DNA of 9,709 nt from NCBI GenBank assembly GCA_023391895.1, contig JAEWAC010000173.1, forward strand, positions 1 through 9,709, read 5' to 3'. This document shows positions 1 to 7,085 of this stretch, piece after piece (position 1 is the first letter of the stretch; each line of letters begins with the position of its first letter). Both the position numbers and the translations under genes were made by a program. Source of the stretch: Bacteroidota bacterium (GTDB taxonomy: Bacteria; Bacteroidota; Bacteroidia; Chitinophagales; Chitinophagaceae). The notes under the pieces were generated by a model. That model did no database searches, had not been told where the DNA came from, and worked only from the letters and a program-made list of their open reading frames with translations.

Positions 1-16
1 CACAGAAAAAATAACA

Positions 17-496
17 ATGGCATTTTTTATAAGCAAGATGAACAGCATATTAAAAACAACAATACCCTTTTCAGTTGCTACCAGGACCATCATTACCCTT
101 AACCTTGCCGTTATTGCGTTTCATATGTTGGTGCTGATGCAGGTCATTCCGTATAACGTCGTTTGGGCCGGAAACCTTAAAACTGAAAATGAAATGTATG
201 CTTTTGAAACCTTATCTGTTATTATCAACCTAATACTGATTGTCGCAGTACTGACAAAGACAAAAGCTATTAAAACAAATAGCTCTCAAACTATTATCAA
301 TGTGGTACTTTGGCTCTTTGTTATTGTGTTTGCCCTTAACACATTGGGAAACTTAACAGCCAAGGCAAGTATCGAGACATATGTGGCTACCCCTTTGACT
401 TTTATTTTAGCCCTATTATGTTGGCGGTTGGCTATTGCGAACCACAGTACAAAGAATGCCCAACATCGGCTTGCCAATATACCGGCAGACGAATAA
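17..496 (+). CDS. Four-helix membrane protein of unknown function
   Basis: The 159-residue product is hydrophobic, with four likely membrane helices at about residues 22-44, 63-81, 92-112 and 122-142. The last 17 residues are polar and probably cytosolic. Between helices 1 and 2 lies a conserved-looking segment, IPYNVVWAGNLKTENEM, followed by FET at the start of helix 2. I recall this pattern from small uncharacterised Bacteroidota membrane proteins, but I know no function. Two starts are possible: Met1 (position 17) and Met8 (position 38). Neither has a Shine-Dalgarno sequence, and only 16 bases of upstream DNA are visible, so the start is unsettled. The gene converges on the hydrolase gene at 793-1692. 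An inner-membrane location is inferred from the helices alone. Confidence 0.75.
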   Translation: MAFFISKMNSILKTTIPFSVATRTIITLNLAVIAFHMLVLMQVIPYNVVWAGNLKTENEMYAFETLSVIINLILIVAVLTKTKAIKTNSSQTIINVVLWLFVIVFALNTLGNLTAKASIETYVATPLTFILALLCWRLAIANHSTKNAQHRLANIPADE

Positions 497-792
497 ATGT
501 TAAACAACATCACACTGTTGAGCTTTTATACTACATCTAAGCTGACGAAACATGGAACGCCGGTACATCGGCACGCCCTGTTCGTTGTACGCCATAAAAT
601 GAACTGCTTTAAACTCATAGTTTTAGTTGCCCTGCTTTACAGTTGCAATATGCCATACATCATAGATCGACTCGCTCTATTTATATGAAAGTCGAAATAG
701 GGTAGCCGAAGTTAAAGCTTAGCAGCATGTTTTAATGTGTTAAGAAGCTGATTATTAAAAGCTATTCCAGCCTTCCGCTCTACTTTATTTCT
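497..792. other. Convergent intergenic spacer with weak hairpins
   Basis: This gap separates the convergent genes at 17-496 and 793-1692. A small inverted repeat (CAACA 505-509, TGTTG 516-520) sits 8 bases after the upstream stop and is followed by AGCTTTTA, which could act as a weak terminator for the membrane protein gene. A second repeat (CTATTT 677-682, AAATAG 695-700) lies on the far side and could serve the hydrolase transcript. Both stems are only 5-6 bp. An open frame of 63 codons at 497-688 starts immediately after the upstream stop, but it has no recognisable product and I do not call it a gene. Confidence 0.4.
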
Positions 793-1692
793 TCATCCGT
801 TTGACTCGCCACTGCCTGTAGCATGTGCCACATCTGCGTTTGCGAATGGAACTTTCTCTCTGGTGTTTAACCATTGCAGAATATCGCTCATTACAGTTTT
901 TTTATCAACGTCATTCAAAGGGTCGTGATAATGTCCTTCGTATAGCATAATGGTCTTGTCTTTGGAGCCCGCATGATCGTAAAAATATTGGCTGCCGCTT
1001 GGTTTTGTTACTTTATCCGCAGTTCCGTGTAGGATAAGCAACGGCAAATTGATGGTGTTCATTTCCGCTTTCAGTCTTTCAACTGCAAGCACTAGTTGTT
1101 GCATTGTTCTGGTTGGCTGCACCTCGTGGGCAATGAAGGGATCGCTGTTCATTTTCTCCACAAATGAGGCATCACGTGAAAAGTCTTCGTTTTTTAATTT
1201 AACTACACGCGCATGCGGTGCTAAATGACTAATCCCTTTCAGTACGGCTAAAACAAAATCAGGCGTTGGAACCTGAAAAGCAAAGTCTTCGCAGATGAAT
1301 CCATTTAGCTTATCGGGGTGCTCTAATGTATAAACGGCGGAAAGCACACCACCCGCACTATGTCCTAACAAGAATATAGACAAGTTGGGATGTGCCGTTT
1401 TTGCAATGTTTACCAATTGGTCAATATCTCCAACCAGGTCGTTGTAGTCGGAAATGTAATAGCGTTCCCCGTCGGAATTACCCCGACCCCGTAAATCTAG
1501 TGCGTACACTTCATAATTGCTGGCGGTCAATTGTTCCGCGGCCCATTGATAGTATCCGCTGTGTGAATTAAACCCATGCACAATCACAACAATTGCCTGG
1601 GGATTGCCTGCTGGCTTCCAGTTGCGGTAAAAGACTTTAAGTCCGTCGTTAACATCGAAAGTGGATGTTAAAGGTTCTGCGGTGTTCTGCAT
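793..1692 (-). CDS. Alpha/beta hydrolase, monoacylglycerol lipase-like
   Basis: The 299-residue protein is a serine hydrolase of the Hydrolase_4 (monoglyceride lipase/lysophospholipase) group. The oxyanion-hole motif VHGFNSHSGYY is at 38-48. LDLRGRGNSDG (65-75) is the usual family signature after strand 4. The nucleophile elbow GHSAGG (110-115) puts the nucleophile at Ser112. The acid is Asp226 in LHGTADKVT, and His256 in YEGHYHDPLND completes the triad. The likely reaction is hydrolysis of a monoacylglycerol or a related ester in the cytoplasm; there is no signal peptide. The substrate cannot be read from the sequence. About 24 residues after the last core helix (276-299) look disordered and lie outside the fold. 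The ATG at 1692 is preceded by an A/T-rich leader without Shine-Dalgarno. The gene stands alone, convergent with 17-496. Confidence 0.9.
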   Translation of the reverse strand: MQNTAEPLTSTFDVNDGLKVFYRNWKPAGNPQAIVVIVHGFNSHSGYYQWAAEQLTASNYEVYALDLRGRGNSDGERYYISDYNDLVGDIDQLVNIAKTAHPNLSIFLLGHSAGGVLSAVYTLEHPDKLNGFICEDFAFQVPTPDFVLAVLKGISHLAPHARVVKLKNEDFSRDASFVEKMNSDPFIAHEVQPTRTMQQLVLAVERLKAEMNTINLPLLILHGTADKVTKPSGSQYFYDHAGSKDKTIMLYEGHYHDPLNDVDKKTVMSDILQWLNTREKVPFANADVAHATGSGESNG

Positions 1693-2166
1693 ATATAGTA
1701 TATTTAAAAAAAAGAGGAAATCTAATTCATGGATTACGCTACATTTAAGTGCATAATTTATTTACTTTCCATCTGGAACCGGAGTATAGTCGCCTGGAGG
1801 TAACAGTTTATAGACTTTATGCAGGAGGGGTAGTGTAGGTTAATAAAGCCAAACTTCTGCTACAAAATCAAAATAAAGGTATATATTTTAGGTTTTTGGG
1901 TTAAACCAAGTTTATATGGAGCTTTTTGCTTTCACTAAACCACCCACAAACCCTTATCTATAAAGACTTTCAAAAGATTTAGGTGCACTTAGAAATAGAG
2001 GAAAAGTAAGTCTATCGGCAGCGTACAACAGGGGTTTTCCCGCAATGGCAGCCCAGTACTGGTAACCAGCTTTGAAACCACTATTCAGCATAATATCTTT
2101 ATCCAGAGTAACGGAACAAGGACTGCCGCCACTGGCTGAAACACCCTGGTCCGTTGTAGGTAACTT
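1693..2166. other. Long spacer upstream of the hydrolase gene
   Basis: This 474-base stretch lies between two divergent genes. The first 260 bases are A/T-rich and presumably carry the promoter of the hydrolase gene, but I find no exact TAnnTTTG box on either strand. The nearest on the + strand is TATATTTT within 1881-1889 (7 of 8). An imperfect 14-base palindrome, TTGGGTTAAACCAA (12 of 14 symmetric), lies near 1896-1909. From about 1954 the base composition changes to a coding-like pattern on the minus strand; that part is listed separately as a possible gene remnant. Confidence 0.45.
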
Positions 2167-2178
2167 ATGAGAAGGCAA
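1954..2178 (-). pseudogene. Possible C-terminal remnant of a YceK-like lipoprotein gene
   Basis: The minus strand is open for 74 codons, but the only upstream start is a TTG directly after an in-frame TGA, and the frame runs into the start of the divergent gene at 2167. The codons look coding-like, with balanced third positions and few rare triplets. The translated end contains GKPLLYAADRLTFPL, which fits the P-x5-D-x-L-x-x-P core that I recall from the C-terminus of the YceK/YidQ lipoprotein family. The lipobox and N-terminal half expected of such a protein are absent. My reading is a gene that has lost its 5' half, perhaps when the neighbouring + strand DNA arrived. It could also be a chance open frame. 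The family link rests on one short motif. Confidence 0.3.
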
Positions 2179-2841
2179 TCAAAATTGCTTTTTTTTATCA
2201 TCTTTTTAGCGAGCTCACTTGTGGCAGCATCTCAAAGGTGGGAAAAGGTCTTTGCAGATACTTTAGCCTTTTCTATAAATTCCATTGGTATTGCGGGCAA
2301 GAAGTATATTGGCTTCTTGAAAGAACAAAATTTCATCCTCTTAGATTCGAAGGGAGACACTATAATCCGAAAACAAGACTATTACCACCAAGTTGAATTT
2401 AAAGACTTAAACAAAGATGGGTAAAAAGACATTCTCATTTACTTGGCGAGCAACACTCCCTTGGTGATTGATCTTTACCTTTACGTACCGTCAACTAAGG
2501 GGTTCAGGCTGGTGCAAAACTCCATTGATTTTCCTGCTCCTGAAAAGATAAACGGAACAAAATATTATTACTCGTGCCACAAAAGTGGATGTGCAGACAT
2601 GAACTGGGACAGTGACCTTTTCTACATTCAAGACTTCAAAGCAGTCAAAGTTGCCAATATTTCTGGCATAGGCTGCAGTGACAAAGTCGGGAAGAAAGAT
2701 GGAATCTATGTCTCGAAGCTTCGGGGCGATAAAAAGCGTTTGATGCAAACCCTTCCAATTAGTACGATAGAAAGATTCAAAGATTACAAGTGGGGCTTCA
2801 TTAAAGAGTATTGGACAAAAAATTATAGAAAGTTCCTTTAA
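2167..2841 (+). pseudogene. Secreted VCBS/FG-GAP-like protein, interrupted by in-frame TAA
   Basis: One reading frame runs from the ATG at 2167 to the TAA at 2839-2841 but contains a single TAA at codon 86 (2422-2424). Residues 1-22 form a signal peptide (two arginines, hydrophobic core LLFFIIFLASSLV, likely cleavage after VAA), so the product would be exported. The stop falls inside EFKDLNKDG-*-KDILIY. This is the usual calcium-binding-like DLNKDGxxDI motif of VCBS/FG-GAP proteins, with the stop replacing what is often a tyrosine. The downstream half (codons 87-224) is intact and has a Cys-rich segment, SCHKSGCADMNWDSDLFYI. No ATG restarts the downstream part near the break; the next possible start is a TTG at 2443. 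The intact product would be 224 residues. Function is unknown beyond export. The cause could be a recent nonsense mutation or a base-calling error. Confidence 0.8.
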
Positions 2842-3023
2842 AAAAGCAGCCTACAACATGATGTTTCTCAAAACAAGGCTTTTGTACAACGGCCAAACAC
2901 AATATCTTTAATCACGGACAGAATGGAAAAGAAGCAAAAGGAACACAGAATTCCTTCGCTTCGGAAATCCCTCCTCCGTACGTAGCACACTATCAGGGTG
3001 TTCGATATCAACCTAAATGACTT

Positions 3024-3437
3024 ATGAGAATAAATACAAAAATACTAATGGCATCATCTGCCGTTTCACTTGCTATAATTGGCCTTTGCTTGACCTTTCT
3101 TGCAACCGAAATAGCAGATTATTTTTTGCTTAGTTCCACAATCCTATTGCAACTCATCATCCAGATTGTAGGAGCACTGTACTTTGCCTTTGCTATGCTC
3201 AACTGGATGGCCAAAGGAAATGTGATTGGCGGGATTTACAACCGACCCATTGCCATTGCGAATTTTGCGCACTTCCTGATGGGCGGACTTGCGCTGATGA
3301 AAAGCCTTATGAAGCATCCGGAACTTCCCGGGGTTATTTGGGCAGTGGCTGGTTTGTATATTATTTTCGCTTTATTCTTTGGAATGGTGTTTTTTCGTTC
3401 TCCTGACAACCAAAAGGAATTTACTGCAGTAAATTGA
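3024..3437 (+). CDS. Four-helix membrane protein of unknown function
   Basis: The 137-residue protein has four predicted membrane helices at about residues 8-28, 35-59, 76-96 and 103-124, and a short polar C-terminus. The stretch from helix 2 into the following loop reads GALYFAFAMLNWMAKGNVIGG and is followed by IYNRPIAIANFAHF. This NWMAKG/GGIYNRPIAI pattern is, from memory, conserved among uncharacterised Bacteroidota membrane proteins. The Arg and Pro residues in that loop are the most likely functional positions. No catalytic residues or cofactor motifs are evident. The start follows AAATGACTT and lacks Shine-Dalgarno, as do its neighbours. It is separated by 182 bases from the broken gene upstream and by 240 bases from the dehydrogenase downstream, so it is probably transcribed alone. 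Confidence 0.8.
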   Translation: MRINTKILMASSAVSLAIIGLCLTFLATEIADYFLLSSTILLQLIIQIVGALYFAFAMLNWMAKGNVIGGIYNRPIAIANFAHFLMGGLALMKSLMKHPELPGVIWAVAGLYIIFALFFGMVFFRSPDNQKEFTAVN

Positions 3438-3677
3438 TGACTGGTATGCCTGGCCTCTAAGCACATTCAGTATGAAGAATCCTTTGTTAGTTTGCGAATT
3501 AAGATAGACCGTGCGCAACATCCGGCTTTCCAAAATGGCAGCTAAAAGCTAAAATGGGACTATAAAATTTAAATCCATAATAGAGCGAAAGTTTAACTGA
3601 AGAAACACAGGCTGCTGCCACTTCGGAAAGCAGCTCTACAGTAATGACAAGGATACAACCAAAACGAAACAGAATAT

Positions 3678-4577
3678 ATGAGAGCAGTTCTTTATGAACG
3701 TTACGGAACCCCAGATGTTTTGACGCTACAGGAAATTGAGAAACCTGTGCCAAAAAGCGATGAGGTTTTGATTAAGGTTTATGCCACTTCCGTTACAGCG
3801 GGTGATTGGCGCATGAGAAAAGCAGACCCATTTTTAGCCCGGTTATTTAATGGTTTATTCAGGCCTAAAAGAGTTAAAATACTGGGCTTTGAATTATCGG
3901 GTGTTATAGAGGAAGCAGGAGCTGATTTTAAATCATTCAAAACAGGTGATGCCGTTTTTGCATTTTGCGGGTTCAAATTTGGTGGATATGCGGAATACCG
4001 GTGTTTGCAGGAAACAGATGTCATTGCATTCAAACCATCCAATATGACGTTTGAACAAGCAGCTACGGTACCATTGGGCTCCTTAACCGCCTTGTCCTTC
4101 TTACGTAAAGGAAAGATCAGCGAAGGTCAAAAAGTATTGATATACGGCGCTTCAGGAAGTGTCGGCACTTTTGCCATACAATTAGCCCGGTATTTTGGTG
4201 CAGAAGTTACAACAGTGTGCAGTACCAATAACATCGATTTGGTAAAGTCTATTGGAGCCAATAAAACAGTCGATTATACAAAGGAGGACTTTACTGCTTT
4301 GGATGAAAAATTTGACATTATTTTCGATGCGGTAGGCAAAATAAACAAGTCTGCCGCTAGAAAGTTATTGAAACCCAATGGCAGGTATGTTTCAGTTAAG
4401 GGACAAGCCAAACCAACGAAGCAGGATTTGGACTTCATTAAAGAATTAATCGAAGCCGGGAAATTAACGACCGTAATAGACCGGACTTATAATTTAGAAG
4501 AAATTCAAAACGCTCATCGGTATGTAGAACAATTTCGAAAAAAAGGGAATGTTTCAGTTATAGTTGCTAAAGATTGA
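3678..4577 (+). CDS. Zinc-independent MDR oxidoreductase (NAD(P)-dependent alcohol dehydrogenase/quinone reductase)
   Basis: The 299-residue protein belongs to the medium-chain dehydrogenase/reductase superfamily. The N-terminal GroES-like domain covers about 1-125, with VKILGFELSGVIEEAG at 66-81. The Rossmann fold starts near 150 with IYGASGSVGTFAIQLA (155-170), the A-x-x-G-x-x-G dinucleotide site. The catalytic-zinc cysteine and histidine of true alcohol dehydrogenases are absent: SVTAGDWRMR stands where the first ligand would be. It therefore belongs with the quinone-reductase/RTN4IP1-like group and likely reduces a quinone, enone or aldehyde with NADPH in the cytoplasm. It is compact: after YVSVKGQAK (237-245) the chain goes directly to the helix DFIKELIEAG, without the longer loop of many relatives. 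No part appears missing. There is no Shine-Dalgarno before the ATG. The substrate is unknown. Confidence 0.9.
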   Translation: MRAVLYERYGTPDVLTLQEIEKPVPKSDEVLIKVYATSVTAGDWRMRKADPFLARLFNGLFRPKRVKILGFELSGVIEEAGADFKSFKTGDAVFAFCGFKFGGYAEYRCLQETDVIAFKPSNMTFEQAATVPLGSLTALSFLRKGKISEGQKVLIYGASGSVGTFAIQLARYFGAEVTTVCSTNNIDLVKSIGANKTVDYTKEDFTALDEKFDIIFDAVGKINKSAARKLLKPNGRYVSVKGQAKPTKQDLDFIKELIEAGKLTTVIDRTYNLEEIQNAHRYVEQFRKKGNVSVIVAKD

Positions 4578-4747
4578 AAATAAAATAACTGCCACCAGCA
4601 GCAGCTTGCTATCATGAGAGTGACGTGGTAAGTAGAATAGAATGCTTCTAAAATAACATTCGTTGTTGGTTAACAATAAAGTATTCCAGATTCGCCACTA
4701 CTACAAGCCTTCAGAAATTTTACGTAACCTTCAAACAGACATATCAT

Positions 4748-5152
4748 ATGGGAAAATTAGCACAAATCAAAACCAAACCAACTTCTTCAAGTGTAGAAGA
4801 TTTCATAAACAGTATTGCAGATGAGCAAAAACGAAAGGACAGTTTCATTATCCTGGATTTGATGGAAAAGGCCATGAAAGTAAAGCCAAAAATGTGGGGT
4901 AGCTCAATGATAGGTTTTGGAGAAGTCAGGTATAAAAGCCCGGCTACCGGCAGAGAAGTAGATTGGTTTAAAATTGGATTTTCCCCACGCAAAGCCAATT
5001 TATCATTACACCTGATTGATCTGCAGCGACATGCTGATGCATTGGCTCAGTTAGGCAAACACAAGACCGGCGCCGGTTGTCTTTACATCAAAAAACTTGA
5101 AGATGTTGATATAAAAATTCTGGAAAAAATAATTGCGGCAGCTGCGAGATAA
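4748..5152 (+). CDS. DUF1801 domain protein
   Basis: The 134-residue protein matches the DUF1801 (YdhG-like) family from end to end. An N-terminal helical part, SVEDFINSIADEQKRKDS (15-32), is followed by the characteristic core PKMWGSSMIGFGEVRYKS (47-64), DWFKIGFSPRKANLSLHLI (72-90) and the C-terminal LGKHKTGAGCLYIKKLEDVD (102-121). The fold is a small alpha/beta domain of unknown biochemical function. Members are common as single genes in Bacteroidota accessory regions. It has no signal peptide or membrane segment and should be cytosolic. Sampled base composition at its start is the lowest of the coding stretches I counted (19 G or C in 60 bases, 4741-4800). Another DUF1801 gene follows at 5369-5771, but the two proteins are too different to be a recent duplication. 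Confidence 0.9.
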   Translation: MGKLAQIKTKPTSSSVEDFINSIADEQKRKDSFIILDLMEKAMKVKPKMWGSSMIGFGEVRYKSPATGREVDWFKIGFSPRKANLSLHLIDLQRHADALAQLGKHKTGAGCLYIKKLEDVDIKILEKIIAAAAR

Positions 5153-5368
5153 AAGAACACCTCTCATCATTTGACGAAGAGCCGCCATTCCTGCAATTGC
5201 GAAAGCGTAACTGATGTATTACCTTTCAAAGATAAAATAGTATTCAACCACATTGGTTAAGCAAAGCAAAAGCGTTTCCAATGCTATACCCTTGCCAATA
5301 CAATGGAATTTACCAGTCATCAGAAGTGACTTCCAGTAAAGAACACCATTAACCCAATAACTTATAGA

Positions 5369-5771
5369 ATGGCAAAACAGACAATCAGATTCAACAACGA
5401 GGTGAACCATTTTTTTGGATAGCCTTGAACATCCCTTGCGGGATATGATTGAACAATTGCGACACCAGATCCTGAGCGCTAATGCCGGGCTTTCCGAAAA
5501 CATCAAGTGGAATGGTCCTAATTATTGTTTTGAGGGTGAGGATCGAATCACCATGAAAATACATCCTCCTAAGCAAATTCAACTCATCTTCCATCGCGGG
5601 GCAAAGGCGTTGGAACAACCCGACCAAAGGCTGATTGGCGACGCTCCCGGTTTTTTAGCCTGGAAAGCCAATGACCGGGCGGTTGCCTCCTTTAAAAGCC
5701 TGGAGGATATTTCGGTACATTCACCCGCTTTAACAAGAGTGGTGAATGAGTGGCTGGAAGCTACCCAATAA
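5369..5771 (+). pseudogene. DUF1801 domain protein, frameshifted in a T7 tract
   Basis: The gene begins at the ATG at 5369 (MAKQTIRFNNEVNHFFG) but meets TAG at 5420-5422. The rest of the domain continues in the +1 frame from 5415 (LDSLEHPLRDMIEQLRHQI). Removing one T from the seven T residues at 5410-5416 joins the parts as ...EVNHFLDSLEHPL..., giving a 133-residue protein, the usual length for this DUF1801 subgroup and close to the 134 residues of its neighbour. Core residues follow intact: LSENIKWNGPNYCFEGEDRI (41-60), KQIQLIFHRGAKAL (68-81) and the C-terminal helix LTRVVNEWLEA. The downstream part has no ATG start near the break; only the TTG at 5415 is available. It may be a real recent frameshift, a homopolymer sequencing error, or a site of slippage. 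Function of the family is unknown. Confidence 0.85.
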
Positions 5772-5841
5772 AGCGGTGTTTTCAAAATAACAGGGCTGCA
5801 CTATAGTGTATGAAGATCAGGTTTTGGCTTATCGTAATGCC

Positions 5842-5873
5842 GGTAAGATAAAGAAGATTTCAACATCTTTACC
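5842..5873 (+). promoter_or_regulatory. Leader inverted repeat before the SSAT-like GNAT
   Basis: GGTAAGAT (5842-5849) can pair with ATCTTTACC (5865-5873) with one bulged base. Alternatively AAGAT (5854-5858) can pair with ATCTT (5865-5869) around a six-base loop. The two pairings compete for the same right arm, and the structure ends 8 bases before the ATG at 5882. It could affect translation initiation, or be chance in A/T-rich DNA. Confidence 0.25.
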
Positions 5874-5881
5874 ATACTAAT

Positions 5882-6322
5882 ATGAAAGTAACGATCAGAA
5901 GCGCCACTGCACAAGACTACCCGGCGGTTCTTGACTTGATACGGGAGTTTTCTCTGTTTCAGGGTGCGCCTGAAAAGGTAACCAATACGGCCGCACAAAT
6001 GCAGCAGGATGCGGCACTGTTTCAGGTTTTTATTGCTGAGTTGGAAAGTGGGGACATGGCAGGTTTTGCCAGTTTCTTTTTTGCCTACTTTTCCTGGACC
6101 GGAAAAGCTTTGTACCTGGATGACTTGTATGTGAAAGAAGCATACAGAAAGCAGGGAATAGGAAAACAATTGCTGGAAGCCGTGGTAGCACTGGCAAAAG
6201 CACAAAACTGCAAAAAAGTACGCTGGCAGGTTTCAAAGTGGAATGCCCATGCCATTGAGTTTTACAAAAGAATGGGCGCAACCATAGATGAGGTAGAGAT
6301 CAACTGTGACTTGGTTTTATAA
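5882..6322 (+). CDS. GNAT acetyltransferase, diamine (SSAT)-like
   Basis: The 146-residue protein is a GNAT-fold N-acetyltransferase closest in pattern to the spermidine/spermine or thialysine acetyltransferases. The N-terminal strand and helix IRSATAQDYPAVLDLIREFS (5-24) match the usual IRxATxxD start. GKALYLDDLYV (74-84) is strand 4, followed by the acetyl-CoA loop YRKQGIGKQLL (88-98), which fits the Q/R-x-x-G-x-G/A motif. WNAHAIEFYKRMGA (120-133) ends the fold and contains Tyr128, the usual general acid. It would transfer acetyl from acetyl-CoA to a small amine in the cytosol. The substrate class is inferred from overall motif resemblance, not from a diagnostic residue. The ATG follows TACCATACTAAT without Shine-Dalgarno. 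The spacer after the broken DUF1801 gene is 110 bases, the shortest in the run. Confidence 0.88.
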   Translation: MKVTIRSATAQDYPAVLDLIREFSLFQGAPEKVTNTAAQMQQDAALFQVFIAELESGDMAGFASFFFAYFSWTGKALYLDDLYVKEAYRKQGIGKQLLEAVVALAKAQNCKKVRWQVSKWNAHAIEFYKRMGATIDEVEINCDLVL

Positions 6323-6532
6323 AGTAACTATACCCTGAGCAGGAAAACAGCAAATACACAGCTGCACATGGACAAAGCAGCACAGGAATCATTTTCTCCC
6401 TATAGAAATAAGCAACCAAAGAATAGAAAGAAAATAAGGTAATCAATCCGGCATTAAATGGTAATATCAACAATAGCTATCCCGGATATGTAGGCAAGCC
6501 GGAATGAGGCATTACTTGCTGATTAAAAATAA

Positions 6533-6538
6533 AGGAGG
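6533..6538 (+). promoter_or_regulatory. Strong Shine-Dalgarno AGGAGG deciding the start at 6543
   Basis: A perfect AGGAGG lies four bases upstream of the ATG at 6543. It favours that start over the in-frame ATG at 6504, which has no such site and would add 13 residues (MRHYLLIKNKGGN) unrelated to the GNAT fold. No other gene in the window has a comparable site. Confidence 0.75.
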
Positions 6539-6542
6539 AAAT

Positions 6543-7085
6543 ATGCAGAACCTACTAACTGCTGATGCCATTACTTTAAGACCTGCCGCTATAGAAGACA
6601 AGGAGAAAATATTCCGGTGGCTGGCGCATTCCAACCTGACAAAAGAAATGCTGGGCCCGCCCAAATTTCCTGAAAACCCCATACCCAGCTGGGAGGCGTT
6701 TGTAAACGACTACGCCAATTATTATTTTGACGGCTCGCAGCCGCTGCTGGGGCGGTGTTTTATCATTATGCATCATAACCAGGAGGTGGGGCAGATCAAC
6801 TATAATGAATTGGATGAGGAAGACCAGTCGACAGAGATAGACATCTGGCTGGCTGATAAAAAGTACACCGGAAAAGGACTGGGAACAGCCGCTTTACAAT
6901 TGCTTTGCCGTTATTTGCATCAAACTTATAACTGCCGCAAAATTTACATTGCACCTTCAAGAAGAAACCGCACCGCCATTAAATCTTATACAAAGGTAGG
7001 CTTTACAGAAACAAACAACCCGCCCGGTTATTTTGTTCCTGACTATAGTGACACGGTTGTAATGGTGAAGTACATGGAATTGTGA
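6543..7085 (+). CDS. GNAT acetyltransferase, AAC(6')-like
   Basis: From the start at 6543 the protein has 180 residues, close to the size of AAC(6') aminoglycoside acetyltransferases. The order of motifs agrees with that group: ITLRPAAIEDKEKIFRWL (10-27) at the N-terminus, EIDIWLADKKYTGKGLGT (98-115) containing the acetyl-CoA loop (G-K-G-L-G-T, 110-115), then KIYIAPSRRNRTAIKSYTK (123-141) and VGF. AAC(6')-Ib has the same layout (IDxxLA..., GKGLGT, KIxxxPSxxNxRAIxxYxKxGF). It may acetylate an aminoglycoside or another amino sugar or amine, but related RimJ-like enzymes share much of this, so resistance is not established. The Shine-Dalgarno site is unusual for the window and could mean a foreign origin. 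No partner gene adjoins; spacers of 220 and 216 bases flank it. Confidence 0.82.
   Translation: MQNLLTADAITLRPAAIEDKEKIFRWLAHSNLTKEMLGPPKFPENPIPSWEAFVNDYANYYFDGSQPLLGRCFIIMHHNQEVGQINYNELDEEDQSTEIDIWLADKKYTGKGLGTAALQLLCRYLHQTYNCRKIYIAPSRRNRTAIKSYTKVGFTETNNPPGYFVPDYSDTVVMVKYMEL

Noticed and set aside
497..688. 63-codon open frame directly after the first gene's stop
   Set aside because: No recognisable product, odd composition, and no ribosome site; the ATG merely overlaps the end of the previous gene.
2443..2841. Stand-alone gene starting at TTG 2443
   Set aside because: It is in frame with the signal-peptide part upstream, and KDILIY before the TTG is clearly coding; it is the second half of one interrupted gene.
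2163..3028. Repeat ACTTATGAGA at 2163-2172 and 3019-3028
   Set aside because: Both copies cover start codons; a shared A/T-rich start context explains a ten-base match.
5415..5771. Stand-alone 118-codon gene starting at TTG 5415
   Set aside because: The missing N-terminus of the DUF1801 domain is encoded from 5369 in another frame, so this is the distal part of a frameshifted gene.
4748..5771. Tandem duplication of the two DUF1801 genes
   Set aside because: The proteins share only family-level features and belong to different subgroups, so they are independent acquisitions rather than a duplication.
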